Positions 1 to 8,104 of a DNA stretch of 64,000 nucleotides are shown here, one piece after another. The stretch comes from an uncultured Sphingopyxis sp. (GTDB lineage: Bacteria > Pseudomonadota > Alphaproteobacteria > Sphingomonadales > Sphingomonadaceae), in assembly GCF_900078365.1 (NCBI RefSeq), contig NZ_LT598653.1, forward strand, positions 1,674,001-1,738,000, written 5' to 3'. Position numbers and translations under genes: made by a program. The first letter of the stretch is position 1; every line of letters starts with the position of its first letter. Below the pieces are notes generated by a model. It was not told where the DNA came from, did not search any database, and was given only the letters and a program-made list of their open reading frames with translations.

Positions 1-1
1 G

Positions 2-1465
2 GGACTGGTGATCGAGAATGCTGGCCTCACTGAATGGCCGGTGCCGCTGCTCGGCCGTTTCGACGAGGCGTTTCTGGAAGTGCCGCCCGAAGTCATTCAG
101 TTGACGGCGCGCGTGAACCAGAAATATTTCGTCGTGAATGGCGCCGACGGCAAGCTCGCCAACGGTTTCATCTGCACCGCGAACATCGACGCGAGCGACG
201 GCGGCGCCGAGATCGTCGCGGGCAACCGCAAGGTGCTGGCGGCGCGGCTGTCCGACGCGCGCTTCTTCTGGGAACAGGACCAGAAAAAGACGCTCGCCGA
301 GCACGCCGAAAAGCTCGCGAACATCACCTTCCACGAAAAGCTCGGCACCGTCGCCGACAAGGTCGAGCGCGTCGCCAAGCTCGCCGAATGGCTGGCGAGC
401 GAAGGCATCGTCCCGAACTGCGATCCCGCACTCGCGCGGCAGGCGGCGGAACTAGCGAAGGCCGACCTCGTCACCGAAATGGTCGGCGAATTCCCCGAAC
501 TGCAGGGCCTGATGGGCGGCTACTACGCCCGCGCCGAAGGCCTGCCTGACGTGGTCGCCGACGCGATCCGCGACCATTACAAGCCGGTCGGGCAGGGCGA
601 TGACGTGCCGACGGCGCCGGTGACGGTGGCCGTGGCGTTGGCGGACAAGCTGGATACTATCTCGGCGTTCTTCGCGATTGAGGAGTTTCCGACAGGCTCG
701 AAAGATCCCTTTGCACTTCGGCGGGCGGCCTTGGGTATCCTCGCCCTTTTGCAAACGAATGAGCTTCGATTAGAGATCGTCCGTGTGCTTTCCAGTGCGT
801 CGTTCGATGCTTTCAAACGTGGAACGCTTCTCAAAATGAGAGACGGTAACCTCCACGCGATGCCGAAGGGCAAAGCACAGGAAATGATTGATGGCCGAAA
901 GTCCGAAACGGCCAAACAAATCGCAGACTTCTTCGCCGACCGCCTCAAGGTTCAGCAGCGCGAAGCCGGTGTTCGGCACGACTTGATCGACGCGGTGTTC
1001 GCGCTCGGCGGCGAGGATGATCTCGTGCGCTTGCTCGCGCGCGTGAAGGCGTTGCAGGCGTTCATGGCGACCGAGGACGGCACCAACCTGCTCGCGGGTT
1101 ACAAGCGCGCGGCGAATATATTGAAGCAGGCGGAAAAAGACGTCGTCCCCGCGAAGGCGGGGACCGCTGGTGGTATTGCTCCCACGACAACGGCCCCCGC
1201 CTTCGCGGGGGCGACGGATGTGGATCGGGCCTTGCTCGCCGCACTCGACGCCGCCGAGCCTGCCGCCACCGCCGCGGTTGCCGAGGAACGCTTCACCGAC
1301 GCGATGGCCGCGCTCGCGAGCCTCCGCGCGCCGATCGACGCCTTTTTCGACGGCGTGATGGTCAACGACCCCGACGAAGCGGTCCGCGCCTATCGCCTCG
1401 GCCTGCTCGCGCGATTTACCGGCGCGGTGCATGGCGTGGCCGATTTCTCGAAGATCGAGGGCTAG
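2..1465 (+). CDS. glyS: glycine--tRNA ligase beta subunit, 5' end outside the window
   Basis: This is the C-terminal two thirds of the glycyl-tRNA synthetase beta chain, which with GlyQ forms the alpha2beta2 enzyme that charges tRNA-Gly in the cytoplasm. The reading frame is open from the first base. About 487 codons are visible against a usual length near 690, so the true start lies upstream and the GTG at position 8 is internal. The region beginning TARVNQKYF and the stretch ALADKLDTISAFFAI near residue 210 are typical of the family; the end is the anticodon-binding (DALR-like) region with FFDGVMVNDPDEAVRAYRL. Around residues 378-404 an imperfect palindrome interrupts the protein in frame with extra residues (VVPAKAGT...PAFAGATD). 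A stretch near 690-930 uses less GC-rich codons than the rest. Confidence 0.95.
   Translation, partial: GLVIENAGLTEWPVPLLGRFDEAFLEVPPEVIQLTARVNQKYFVVNGADGKLANGFICTANIDASDGGAEIVAGNRKVLAARLSDARFFWEQDQKKTLAEHAEKLANITFHEKLGTVADKVERVAKLAEWLASEGIVPNCDPALARQAAELAKADLVTEMVGEFPELQGLMGGYYARAEGLPDVVADAIRDHYKPVGQGDDVPTAPVTVAVALADKLDTISAFFAIEEFPTGSKDPFALRRAALGILALLQTNELRLEIVRVLSSASFDAFKRGTLLKMRDGNLHAMPKGKAQEMIDGRKSETAKQIADFFADRLKVQQREAGVRHDLIDAVFALGGEDDLVRLLARVKALQAFMATEDGTNLLAGYKRAANILKQAEKDVVPAKAGTAGGIAPTTTAPAFAGATDVDRALLAALDAAEPAATAAVAEERFTDAMAALASLRAPIDAFFDGVMVNDPDEAVRAYRLGLLARFTGAVHGVADFSKIEG
1141..1216. repeat. palindromic (REP-like) element inserted in frame inside glyS
   Basis: Two arms of about 25 bases face each other: the left begins CGTCGTCCCCGCGAAGGCGG at 1141 and the right ends GCCTTCGCGGGGGCGACG at 1216, with about 26 bases between. 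The arms are near-perfect reverse complements. The core CCCCGCGAAGGCGGGG is the kind of palindrome found between genes in sphingomonads. Here it lies inside a coding sequence, keeps the frame open, and adds about 25 residues to the protein. Confidence 0.85.
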
Positions 1466-1480
1466 GGAGAGGCCCGGGCA

Positions 1481-1942
1481 ATGAAGCAGGACTTTCCTGT
1501 CTGGCTGGCCTTTCTGTTCCCGGTCTTCTTTGTCGCGATGTGGGTGCTCGTGATGCGCATCATTTCCTGGATGGGCTGGTCGGCGCTTGCCGCGCGTTTC
1601 GCGTTCGATCGCCCTGTGCCCTCCGACGCCCAGCGCTACGGCTCGCAGTCGATGTCGATCGGTGATTCGTTCTTCACGATCGCGAACTACGGTAATTGCG
1701 TGAACGTCTGGATCGACCCGCGCGGTTTCTACATGCGTCCGCAGCTGCTCTTCCGGCTGTTTCACCCGCTGGTGTATATCCGCTGGGACCAGATCGCGAA
1801 GGCGGATGTTCGCAAGGGATTTCTGAACGGCGGCACGCGGCTGACCTTTCGTGCCGACGCGCCGACGCTCGCGATGCGCGGCCAGTCGGCGCGCGCGGTT
1901 GCCGAACGATGGCAAGCTTTCGGTACAGGCAACGCTGCCTGA
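1481..1942 (+). CDS. hypothetical membrane-anchored protein (153 aa)
   Basis: I do not recognise this family. It has one strongly hydrophobic N-terminal segment (about residues 7-35, VWLAFLFPVFFVAMWVLVM) and then a roughly 110-residue soluble domain with aromatic residues and the motif YIRWDQIAKADV. That pattern is reminiscent of bacterial PH-like membrane proteins, but this is only an impression. It begins 15 bases after glyS with a GGGAGAGG ribosome site and lies before ppdK in the same direction, so it may be co-transcribed with either gene. GC-rich codon use matches the neighbours. Confidence 0.75.
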   Translation: MKQDFPVWLAFLFPVFFVAMWVLVMRIISWMGWSALAARFAFDRPVPSDAQRYGSQSMSIGDSFFTIANYGNCVNVWIDPRGFYMRPQLLFRLFHPLVYIRWDQIAKADVRKGFLNGGTRLTFRADAPTLAMRGQSARAVAERWQAFGTGNAA

Positions 1943-2025
1943 TGCCGCTAAAGGAAAACTGAATCGACCCGGCGGGGAACCGCCACTATCCAGCCGCAAC
2001 CTCCTCCCCGGGGCAGCAGGAGCAT

Positions 2026-4689
2026 ATGATGACGAAGATGGTGCATTTGTTCGGCGGCGCGGCCACGACGGCCGAACGCTCGAAGGAATTGCTGGGCGGC
2101 AAGGGGGCGAACCTCGCCGAAATGGCCTCGATCGGCCTGCCGGTCCCGCCGGGTTTTACGATCACTACCGACGTCTGCACCGCTTATTACGCCAATGACG
2201 AGCAGTTCCCGGTCGGGCTGGTCGAGGATGTCGCCGCGGGCATCGCGCATATCGAGGGGATCACCGGCAAGGCCTTCGGCGATCCCGCCGATCCGCTGCT
2301 CGTTTCGGTCCGCTCGGGCGCGCGCGTGTCGATGCCCGGCATGATGGACACCGTCCTCAACCTCGGGCTCAACGACCAGACCGTCGTCGGCCTTGCCGAA
2401 GCGTCGGGCGATCCGCGCTTCGCGTGGGATAGCTATCGCCGCTTCGTCCAGATGTATGCCGACGTCGTCATGGGCCTCGACCATGCCGAGTTCGAGGAAG
2501 CGCTGGAAATCGCAAAGGAGGACAAGGGCTTATATCTCGACACTGAGATGGGGGCTGAAGACTGGCAGGCGCTGGTCAAGGATTATCAGGCGATCGTCGA
2601 GCGCGAGACCGGCGCGCCCTTTCCGCAGGAGCCCAAGGACCAGCTGTGGGGCGCGATCGGCGCCGTGTTCGCGAGCTGGGAAAGCGACCGCGCGAAAGTC
2701 TATCGCCGCCTCAACTCGATTCCCGGTGAATGGGGCACCGCAGTCAATGTGCAGGCGATGGTGTTCGGCAATATGGGCGACACCTCGGCGACGGGTGTGG
2801 CGTTCACGCGCGACCCCGCGACCGGCGAGCGGGCTTGGTACGGTGAGTGGCTGATCAACGCGCAGGGCGAGGACGTCGTCGCGGGCATCCGCACGCCGCA
2901 ATATCTGACAAGACAAGCGCGCGAGAAGGCGGGCGCCAAGCCGCTGTCGATGGAAGAAGCGATGCCCGAGACCTTCGGTGAACTCGGCCGCGTCTTCGAC
3001 ACGCTCGAAAATCATTATCGCGACATGCAGGACATCGAGTTCACCGTCGAACGCGGGACGCTCTGGATGCTTCAGACGCGTTCGGGCAAGCGCACCGCCA
3101 AGGCGGCGCTGCGCATCGCGGTCGAAATGGCGGCCGAGGGGCTGATCTCCGAAGAGGAAGCGGTGCAGCGCGTCGATCCGGGCGCGCTCGACCAGCTTCT
3201 CCACCCGACGCTCGACCCCAAGGCGCCGCGCGACGTGCTCACCAAGGGGCTCCCGGCGAGCCCCGGCGCGGCATCGGGCAAGATCATGTTCGACGCCGAC
3301 AGCGCCGAAAAGGCCGCGGGCATGGGCGAGGCGGTGATCCTCGTCCGCGTCGAGACGTCGCCTGAGGACATCCACGGTATGCATGCGGCAAAGGGCATCC
3401 TGACCGCGCGCGGCGGGATGACCAGCCACGCGGCGGTCGTCGCGCGCGGCATGGGGCGCCCCTGCGTCTCGGGCGCGGGCGGGCTGTCGATCGACGGCGC
3501 GGCGCGGGTGCTGCGGGTCGGCGGGCGTGAACTGCGCGAAGGCGACATCCTGACCCTCGACGGCTCGACCGGCGAAGTGATGGCGGGCGAGGTTCCGACG
3601 CTGCTCCCCGAACTCGTCGGTGATTTCGGCACGCTGATGGGCTGGGCCGACAAGGTGCGCCGCATGAAGGTGCGCACCAATGCTGAAACTCCCCAAGATG
3701 CTCAAGTCGCGCGCGACTTCGGCGCGGAGGGTATCGGGCTCTGCCGCACCGAGCATATGTTCTTCGACGCCGCGCGCATCACCGCGGTGCGCGAGATGAT
3801 CCTCGCCGACAGCGAGGACGGGCGCCGTGCCGCGCTCGCGAAGCTGCTGCCCGAACAGCGCGGCGACTTTGCCGCGATCTTCGGGGTGATGGCGGGGCTG
3901 CCGGTGACGATCCGCCTGCTCGACCCGCCGCTCCACGAATTCCTGCCGACGCGCGAGGAGGATTTCGCCGACGTCGCCGCTGCTGCGGGAGTGGGGATCG
4001 AGGCGCTGAAAGCGCGCGCCAACGAGCTACACGAATTCAACCCGATGCTCGGCCACCGTGGCTGTCGCCTAGGGGTCACTTACCCCGAAATCTATGAAAT
4101 GCAGGCGAGGGCGATTTTCGAGGCGGCGTGCGACGTCGCTGCCGAAACTGGTGCGGCGCCGATCCCCGAGGTGATGATCCCGCTCGTCGCGACACGCCGC
4201 GAATTCGACCTGATGAAAGCGGTCGTCGAGGCGGCCGCCAAGGCGGTGTTTGCCGAAAAGGGGCGCGAGATCGCCTATCTGGTCGGCACGATGATCGAAC
4301 TGCCGCGCGCCGCGCTGATGGCGGGCGAGATCGCGCAGTCGGCTGAATTCTTCAGCTTCGGCACCAACGACCTCACCCAGACGACGATCGGCATCAGCCG
4401 CGACGACGCGGGCCGCTTCCTGACCCAATATGTCGACAAGGGCATTTTCGTCACCGATCCGTTCGTCAGCCTCGACGTCGAGGGTGTCGGCCAGCTGATC
4501 GAGCTGGCGGCGGAGCGCGGGCGCGGGACGCGTGCGGGCATCAAGCTCGGCATTTGCGGCGAGCATGGCGGTGACGCGCCGAGCATCCATTTCTGCGAGA
4601 AGACGGGGCTCGATTATGTCAGCGCCTCGCCCTACCGCGTGCCCATCGCCCGCCTCGCGGCGGCGCAGGCGGCGCTGAAGGCAAAATAG
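2026..4689 (+). CDS. ppdK: pyruvate, phosphate dikinase
   Basis: Interconverts pyruvate, ATP and phosphate with PEP, AMP and pyrophosphate; in bacteria it can act in glycolysis or gluconeogenesis. The 887-residue length is normal for the family. The N-terminal nucleotide-binding domain (LLGGKGANLAEM near residue 22) is followed by the swivelling phosphohistidine domain with GGMTSHAAVVARGMGRPCV, whose catalytic His is residue 468. The C-terminal PEP/pyruvate barrel includes MLGHRGCRLG, SFGTNDLTQTT and the final CGEHGGD...DYVSASPYRVPIARLAAAQA. The ATG at 2026 follows AGCAGGAG; the next codon is also ATG. The gene stands alone and is followed by a GC hairpin. Confidence 0.97.
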   Translation: MMTKMVHLFGGAATTAERSKELLGGKGANLAEMASIGLPVPPGFTITTDVCTAYYANDEQFPVGLVEDVAAGIAHIEGITGKAFGDPADPLLVSVRSGARVSMPGMMDTVLNLGLNDQTVVGLAEASGDPRFAWDSYRRFVQMYADVVMGLDHAEFEEALEIAKEDKGLYLDTEMGAEDWQALVKDYQAIVERETGAPFPQEPKDQLWGAIGAVFASWESDRAKVYRRLNSIPGEWGTAVNVQAMVFGNMGDTSATGVAFTRDPATGERAWYGEWLINAQGEDVVAGIRTPQYLTRQAREKAGAKPLSMEEAMPETFGELGRVFDTLENHYRDMQDIEFTVERGTLWMLQTRSGKRTAKAALRIAVEMAAEGLISEEEAVQRVDPGALDQLLHPTLDPKAPRDVLTKGLPASPGAASGKIMFDADSAEKAAGMGEAVILVRVETSPEDIHGMHAAKGILTARGGMTSHAAVVARGMGRPCVSGAGGLSIDGAARVLRVGGRELREGDILTLDGSTGEVMAGEVPTLLPELVGDFGTLMGWADKVRRMKVRTNAETPQDAQVARDFGAEGIGLCRTEHMFFDAARITAVREMILADSEDGRRAALAKLLPEQRGDFAAIFGVMAGLPVTIRLLDPPLHEFLPTREEDFADVAAAAGVGIEALKARANELHEFNPMLGHRGCRLGVTYPEIYEMQARAIFEAACDVAAETGAAPIPEVMIPLVATRREFDLMKAVVEAAAKAVFAEKGREIAYLVGTMIELPRAALMAGEIAQSAEFFSFGTNDLTQTTIGISRDDAGRFLTQYVDKGIFVTDPFVSLDVEGVGQLIELAAERGRGTRAGIKLGICGEHGGDAPSIHFCEKTGLDYVSASPYRVPIARLAAAQAALKAK

Positions 4690-4695
4690 CTCATT

Positions 4696-4713
4696 GCCCC
4701 GCGATGGCGGGGC
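4696..4713 (+). terminator. GC-rich hairpin downstream of ppdK
   Basis: GCCCCGC at 4696-4702 pairs perfectly with GCGGGGC at 4707-4713 across a 4-base loop, 6 bases after the ppdK stop. There is no clear T-run, so it may be a weak terminator or an mRNA 3'-end stabiliser. Confidence 0.4.
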
Positions 4714-4943
4714 AGTGACGGACAGGTGTTTCGAATCATTGTCGGCGCGCGTGCGGGATCGGCTGTGCCCGAACCGGGCGTGCCGCTTCGCATCGCGGGG
4801 CCGCCCGGCCCGGATGCTGCGTTGTAGCATGTGAAAAACCATGTGCTGGACGCCGTCCGCGGCCAATAATCCTGCCGAGCGGTCACAAAGCTGAAATAGG
4901 GGGTTGCGCCCCCGCGCACTGGCCCTTAAAGGCGCCTCTCCAC

Positions 4944-5020
4944 GCACCCGTAGCTCAGCTGGATAGAGCATCAGACTACGAATCTGAGGGTCGGGCGTTC
5001 GAATCGCTCCGGGTGCGCCA
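4944..5020 (+). tRNA. tRNA-Arg (anticodon ACG)
   Basis: A 77-base cloverleaf with acceptor arms GCACCCG (4944-4950) and CGGGTGC (5010-5016), D-arm TAGCTCAGCTGGATAGAG, anticodon loop CTACGAA giving anticodon ACG, T-loop GTTCGAATC, discriminator G and an encoded CCA at 5018-5020. The first anticodon base would be edited to inosine to read CGU, CGC and CGA. The broken-gene region starts about 400 bases downstream, so this tRNA could have been an integration target; I saw no repeat of its 3' end to confirm that. Confidence 0.96.
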
Positions 5021-5419
5021 CTTCCTTCTCGCCATTGTCGCTCGACAGGCTGGGAAGCCTTTTTCTCCATGATTGACCGGCTCGCGGCCCACCGGATGAT
5101 CGGCCGACCGGCTTCGGTTTCCGTACCCATGCCAAGCGCGGCGGCGCGGCGCACTCGATGGCGCGATCAGCCGAACGACGGCACGATGTCGCGGCCCATC
5201 TGACGGGAAAGAGCGAACTCGGCGTCGCGCGCCAGCGCGAAAGGCAGGGGGGCGGGGAGGGATTCTGTTGGAAGCGAGTAGATTTTTGAAAACCGTGTCG
5301 TTTTTCAGTCCGATCCCTCGCTGAGGCTGCGCTCGATGCCATGCTAGGATGTTTTCACCGTGAAACCCGACAGTTCCACACCCAGTCGGCGGTGGTTCTG
5401 GGTCGCTCAGCGCCGATCG
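5021..5419. other. about 400 bases without a recognisable gene
   Basis: Lies between tRNA-Arg and the first TIR pseudogene. The minus strand from about 5320 to 5180 has a roughly 45-codon open stretch without a start codon, ending FALSRQMGRDIVPSFG, which might be the tail of a lost gene. I cannot assign it. Confidence 0.3.
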
Positions 5420-5933
5420 CTAGATGGTGACCAGGACAACGCCATTGTCCGTGCCGGGCCGCCACGCTGCAAGTCTGTTAAGCGTCGAAAAGTCGACCCG
5501 GCGATAGAGGTCGAGATATTCGATTCCGTGCGTCGTGCCTCCCGCGTCCTGCGTTGCCACCACGAAGATATTGTAGATCGGCTTCTTGCCGTCGGCATAG
5601 CCGATCTTCTAGGGGTAGCAGCGCGACGCCATCGAGTTTTGCGTCGCAAGGAACATGAAGAAAGTCGATTCGCGGATGCGCTTCTGGATATTCTCGGCCG
5701 TGCGCCGGTTGGGACGCGCCGGCATCTCATAGTCCATCCAGTCGACATAGGCATCCCAGCCTGCCTTGTGCAGCATCTCCACGAAGCCCTTCACCAGTTC
5801 GGCATCCTTGTTGACTGCGGCAGCGAAAGACCGTCTTGCGCCCGCGTAGCTGCGCCTCCTCGACCATCGCCTTGGTGACGCGGACGGTCGATGTGCGCGC
5901 GGCGGCGAGGAGATCGGATTGCCGGATCGCCAT
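5420..5933 (-). pseudogene. TIR-like domain protein, broken by a frameshift and a nonsense codon
   Basis: Read across two lesions, this is about 171 codons of a TIR-like protein of the kind found in anti-phage and NAD-related signalling systems. It begins MAIRQSDLLAAARTSTVRVTKA and reaches RKTVF, after which the frame must shift by one base near 5805-5811 (an extra A in CAACAAGG) to continue DAELVKGFVEMLHKAGWDAYVDWMD. It then runs through RRTAENIQKRI and FFMFLATQNSMASR. At about 5612 a TAG replaces the expected Trp before KIGYADGKKPIYNIFVV; the frame then runs to a stop at 5420 (YRRVDFSTLNRLAAW). The order of motifs fits a full-length protein, so decay is recent. It starts 3 bases after the preceding TIR fragment, suggesting a former operon. 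Confidence 0.75.
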
Positions 5934-5936
5934 TGC

Positions 5937-6206
5937 TCAGCGCCCCGCCGCGATGGCTGCCGTCTCGATCCACGTCGGCATGTTGCGATAGCCGTCGTCG
6001 TTCACCCAACTGTAGGTCTTGCAGAGCGCGGTGAAAGGCTTCTCGACCCCGTTTGCGGTCTCTTGCCAATAGCTGAGCGGATTGGATCCCTGCGTGCCGA
6101 TCCCCGTCTGCGGATACTTGACCCCGAAGAGATCGATCGCGAGCAGACCTTTCCGGAGTTCGTGGCTGCGCTTGATCTCGTGGAGTACCCAAGGGCGTTC
6201 ATAGGT
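5937..6206 (-). pseudogene. C-terminal fragment of a second TIR-like (MTH538/DUF1863-type) protein
   Basis: About 89 codons, from TYERPWVLHEIKRSHELRKG through IDLFGVKYPQTGIGTQGSNP to PTWIETAAIAAGR. The pattern W(V)xxEI, then a basic helix, then a hydrophobic strand and GTxGxNP is the second half of the TIR-like domain of Thoeris ThsB-type and related proteins. The N-terminal half is missing: at about 6200 the sequence runs out of frame directly into a STALD-type fragment, so a deletion fused two different genes. Confidence 0.65.
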
Positions 6207-6444
6207 TGTCGGCCGCCGCGAGTTCGGCAAGCGTCTTCGCGAGCGATCCCGTGGCGCCAACGAGGAGCAGGACAAGGCCCTTCGCGTGCGCGATCTCCCA
6301 TTCCTGCTGCATACCCGAGGCCGACCCGGTCCTCCCATACTCCTCATTGTTACCGAAGAGGAACAGCGCGACCCCAGCATGATCGAGAATGCGGTTCCGA
6401 TATTCGGTCCACAGCTTGTCGCGCCTGGCCTTGTCGTCAACATG
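6199..6444 (-). pseudogene. fragment of a STALD/SLOG domain (Thoeris ThsA-like C-terminus)
   Basis: About 81 codons reading DDKARRDKLWTEYRNRILDH, ALFLFGNNEEYGRTG, SASGMQQEWEIAHAKG and LLLVGATGSLAKTLAEL. The order 'RxxYRxxxxxxAxVxxFxFGN...GMxxEfExAxxxG...xVGATG' is what I know from STALD domains, SLOG relatives that sense TIR-made nucleotide signals in Thoeris-type systems. No N-terminal effector domain is readable upstream and the C-terminus is lost at the junction with the TIR-like fragment, so the gene cannot be functional. Confidence 0.6.
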
Positions 6445-6483
6445 TTGGGGGGCGCTCGTTGTGTTCGCCGCGTCGCGGTCGCC

Positions 6484-6648
6484 ATGCTGGTAATGCGTCG
6501 ACGCGCGCCGCTCGCCTGGATCACCGGGCCGGCGGCGATCATAGGCTGCCTGTTTCTCTTTCTCAGCCTGCCGCGCTCGACGCAGATCCTGTTTCTCGGT
6601 TGGAACGTGGCAGTCGCGCTGATCTATAGCGTCAGGAGGAGATTTTAA
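6484..6648 (+). pseudogene. C-terminal tail of an APC-family amino acid permease
   Basis: About 54 codons on the plus strand reading MLVMRRRAPLAWITGPAAII, then GCLFLFLSLPRSTQILFLGW and a basic end SVRRRF. This matches the last two membrane segments of amino acid permeases of the YfnA/CAT type, which have a basic loop, a hydrophobic helix, 'SLP', a second helix and a basic tail. Nothing upstream continues the protein, so it is a remnant left by rearrangement. Confidence 0.45.
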
Positions 6649-6759
6649 ACGAGCCTGCGGCCGGAATGGCTGGCTGAGGCGCCGCGATTGTTCTTGCGGT
6701 TGACCAGTTTGTCGACATGAGCCGTATCGCGACCAATCACCAAACGGGAAGGTGTGCTC

Positions 6760-6929
6760 GGCTCGAACCCGTCGCTGCCGCAGTCGTCGCCCCATGTGCA
6801 AGCACAACCTCCGCCTCACGTAGCTAGCCGATAATCTCTCCCGGGCGATGCTGCTTGCTCGGCATTCCTTGCCTCCTCGTTATCCAAGAATGTAATTGAT
6901 TCTGGACCACTCAGAAAGGGGGCAGATCA
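6760..6929 (-). mobile_element. IS3-family (IS407-like) remnant: terminal repeat and start of orfA
   Basis: From 6929 inward on the minus strand the sequence begins TGATCTGCCCCCTTTCTGAG, which resembles an IS407-type terminal repeat. At 6865 an ATG opens MPSKQHRPGEIIG, followed by a TAG where a Lys is expected, then LREAEVVLAHGATTA. That is the helix-turn-helix start of IS3-family OrfA. After about 25 more codons similarity is lost, so only one end survives. Its presence helps explain the rearrangements next to it. Confidence 0.6.
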
Positions 6930-6981
6930 GCTTTCCCTCGACCTTAGCTCCAATCCGCGGAGCAGTTCGTGCGCCGGCCAT

Positions 6982-7347
6982 TTATTCGCGCTGTTTCCCG
7001 TTTGTGCCGTCTTGCGGCACGGGCATAGTGCCCTCGCTTCGGTCGCGATAGATGGCGGCCCGCGCGAGAAGCATTAGCGTCACTGGCGTCGTGAGCGTCA
7101 CGAAGAGGCCGATCAATATTTCGTGCACGACGGGGCGCGACTGGAGCACCGAAAAACAGACCATCGATGCCATGAGTATCAGGATGACGCCGAGCGTCGT
7201 GCCGAGCGTCGGCGCATGCACCCGTTCGTAAAAGCTCTTCAATCGGAGCAGGCCCAGCGTGCCGACGAGCGTTATCGTAGCGCCCGTCAGCAGGAGCAGG
7301 CCGACGATTATCGCTGCCCAGATAGGGAGGTCCGGCCCCTGTATCAT
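6982..7347 (-). CDS. mnhG: Na+/H+ antiporter subunit G
   Basis: The last gene of the Mrp/Mnh operon, encoding a small three-helix subunit of the multi-protein cation/proton antiporter in the inner membrane. Its 121 residues include LTGATITLVGTLGLLRLKSF, ERVHAPTLGTTLG and a third helix PVTLMLLARAA, the usual MnhG pattern; the end is hydrophilic. The ATG at 7347 overlaps the end of mnhF by 4 bases (ATGA), which sets the start. Confidence 0.93.
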   Translation of the reverse strand: MIQGPDLPIWAAIIVGLLLLTGATITLVGTLGLLRLKSFYERVHAPTLGTTLGVILILMASMVCFSVLQSRPVVHEILIGLFVTLTTPVTLMLLARAAIYRDRSEGTMPVPQDGTNGKQRE

Positions 7348-7625
7348 TCGATCACTTCCCCCCGCATGAGGAATTTGCCGAGCGCGACCGTGCCCGCGAA
7401 ACCGAGCAGGCCGATGGCGAGCGCGGCCTCGAAATATAAGGTGCGTCCGGTCTGTATGCCGTAGGTGACGAGAAGCAGCATCGCTCCCAGATAGAGGGCG
7501 TCGAGGCCCAGCACCCGGTCCTGCGCGCGCGGGCCCCGCATCATGCGATAGGTTGCGCAAAGCATCGAAAGCCCGAGAATGATCTGCGAGGTCGTGATGA
7601 CGAGCGCGAGAAACAGCGTGCTCAT
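7344..7625 (-). CDS. mnhF: Na+/H+ antiporter subunit F
   Basis: A 93-residue, three-helix protein with the conserved RMMRGPRAQDRVLGLDAL after the first helix, the signature of MrpF/MnhF. It is needed for assembly and activity of the antiporter complex. The ATG overlaps the end of mnhE, and its own end overlaps mnhG, showing translational coupling along the operon. Confidence 0.94.
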   Translation of the reverse strand: MSTLFLALVITTSQIILGLSMLCATYRMMRGPRAQDRVLGLDALYLGAMLLLVTYGIQTGRTLYFEAALAIGLLGFAGTVALGKFLMRGEVIE

Positions 7626-8104
7626 TTGAAAATCTCCAGGAGCAGCCGTTCGTATCGATCCTTGATGAGGCGGATCCAGGCCTCTTCGTCGACAAGGTCG
7701 AGAACATGGATGAGGATGACATGCCGGCGCGCGTCATGCTGAACCCATAAGGTGCCGGGCGTGGCGGTGATGATGATCGCCAGCACCGCGAGCGCATAGG
7801 GATTGCGGAGTTCGACCGGCAGACGAAGGAAGCCCGATTGACGCTCGGCCGGTGTGAACAGAACGATCCGCGCCACCGCAATGTTCGACCGGACGATATC
7901 GGCCGAAACCATGCCCGCGAGGCGGAGCACGGCCATGCTTGGCCGAAATCCGGTGGGTTCCGGCCTGAGCGACAACATGGTGCGCGACACCAGCGCCGCG
8001 ACCAGACCGCCGAGCAGCACATGGCCCGGCGAGAAGCCCGTGAGCAGAATCCACATGGCGAAGAGCGCAAGGGTCAGCAGCGGATAGGGAAACAGGCGGC
8101 TCAT
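7622..8104 (-). CDS. mnhE: Na+/H+ antiporter subunit E
   Basis: 160 residues: two N-terminal membrane helices (PYPLLTLALFAMWILLTGF and GHVLLGGLVAALVS), then the conserved cytosolic region with ADIVRSNIAVARIVL, NPYALAVLAIIITATPGTLW and a C-terminal HVLDLVDEEAW. These are family hallmarks of MnhE. The chosen ATG at 8104 overlaps the mnhD stop by 4 bases; longer in-frame openings lie inside mnhD and are not used. Confidence 0.93.
   Translation of the reverse strand: MSRLFPYPLLTLALFAMWILLTGFSPGHVLLGGLVAALVSRTMLSLRPEPTGFRPSMAVLRLAGMVSADIVRSNIAVARIVLFTPAERQSGFLRLPVELRNPYALAVLAIIITATPGTLWVQHDARRHVILIHVLDLVDEEAWIRLIKDRYERLLLEIFK

Noticed and set aside
4944..6930. Idea that the broken defence locus is an island integrated at tRNA-Arg
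   Set aside because: No repeat of the tRNA 3' end and no integrase trace were found between 5021 and 6980.
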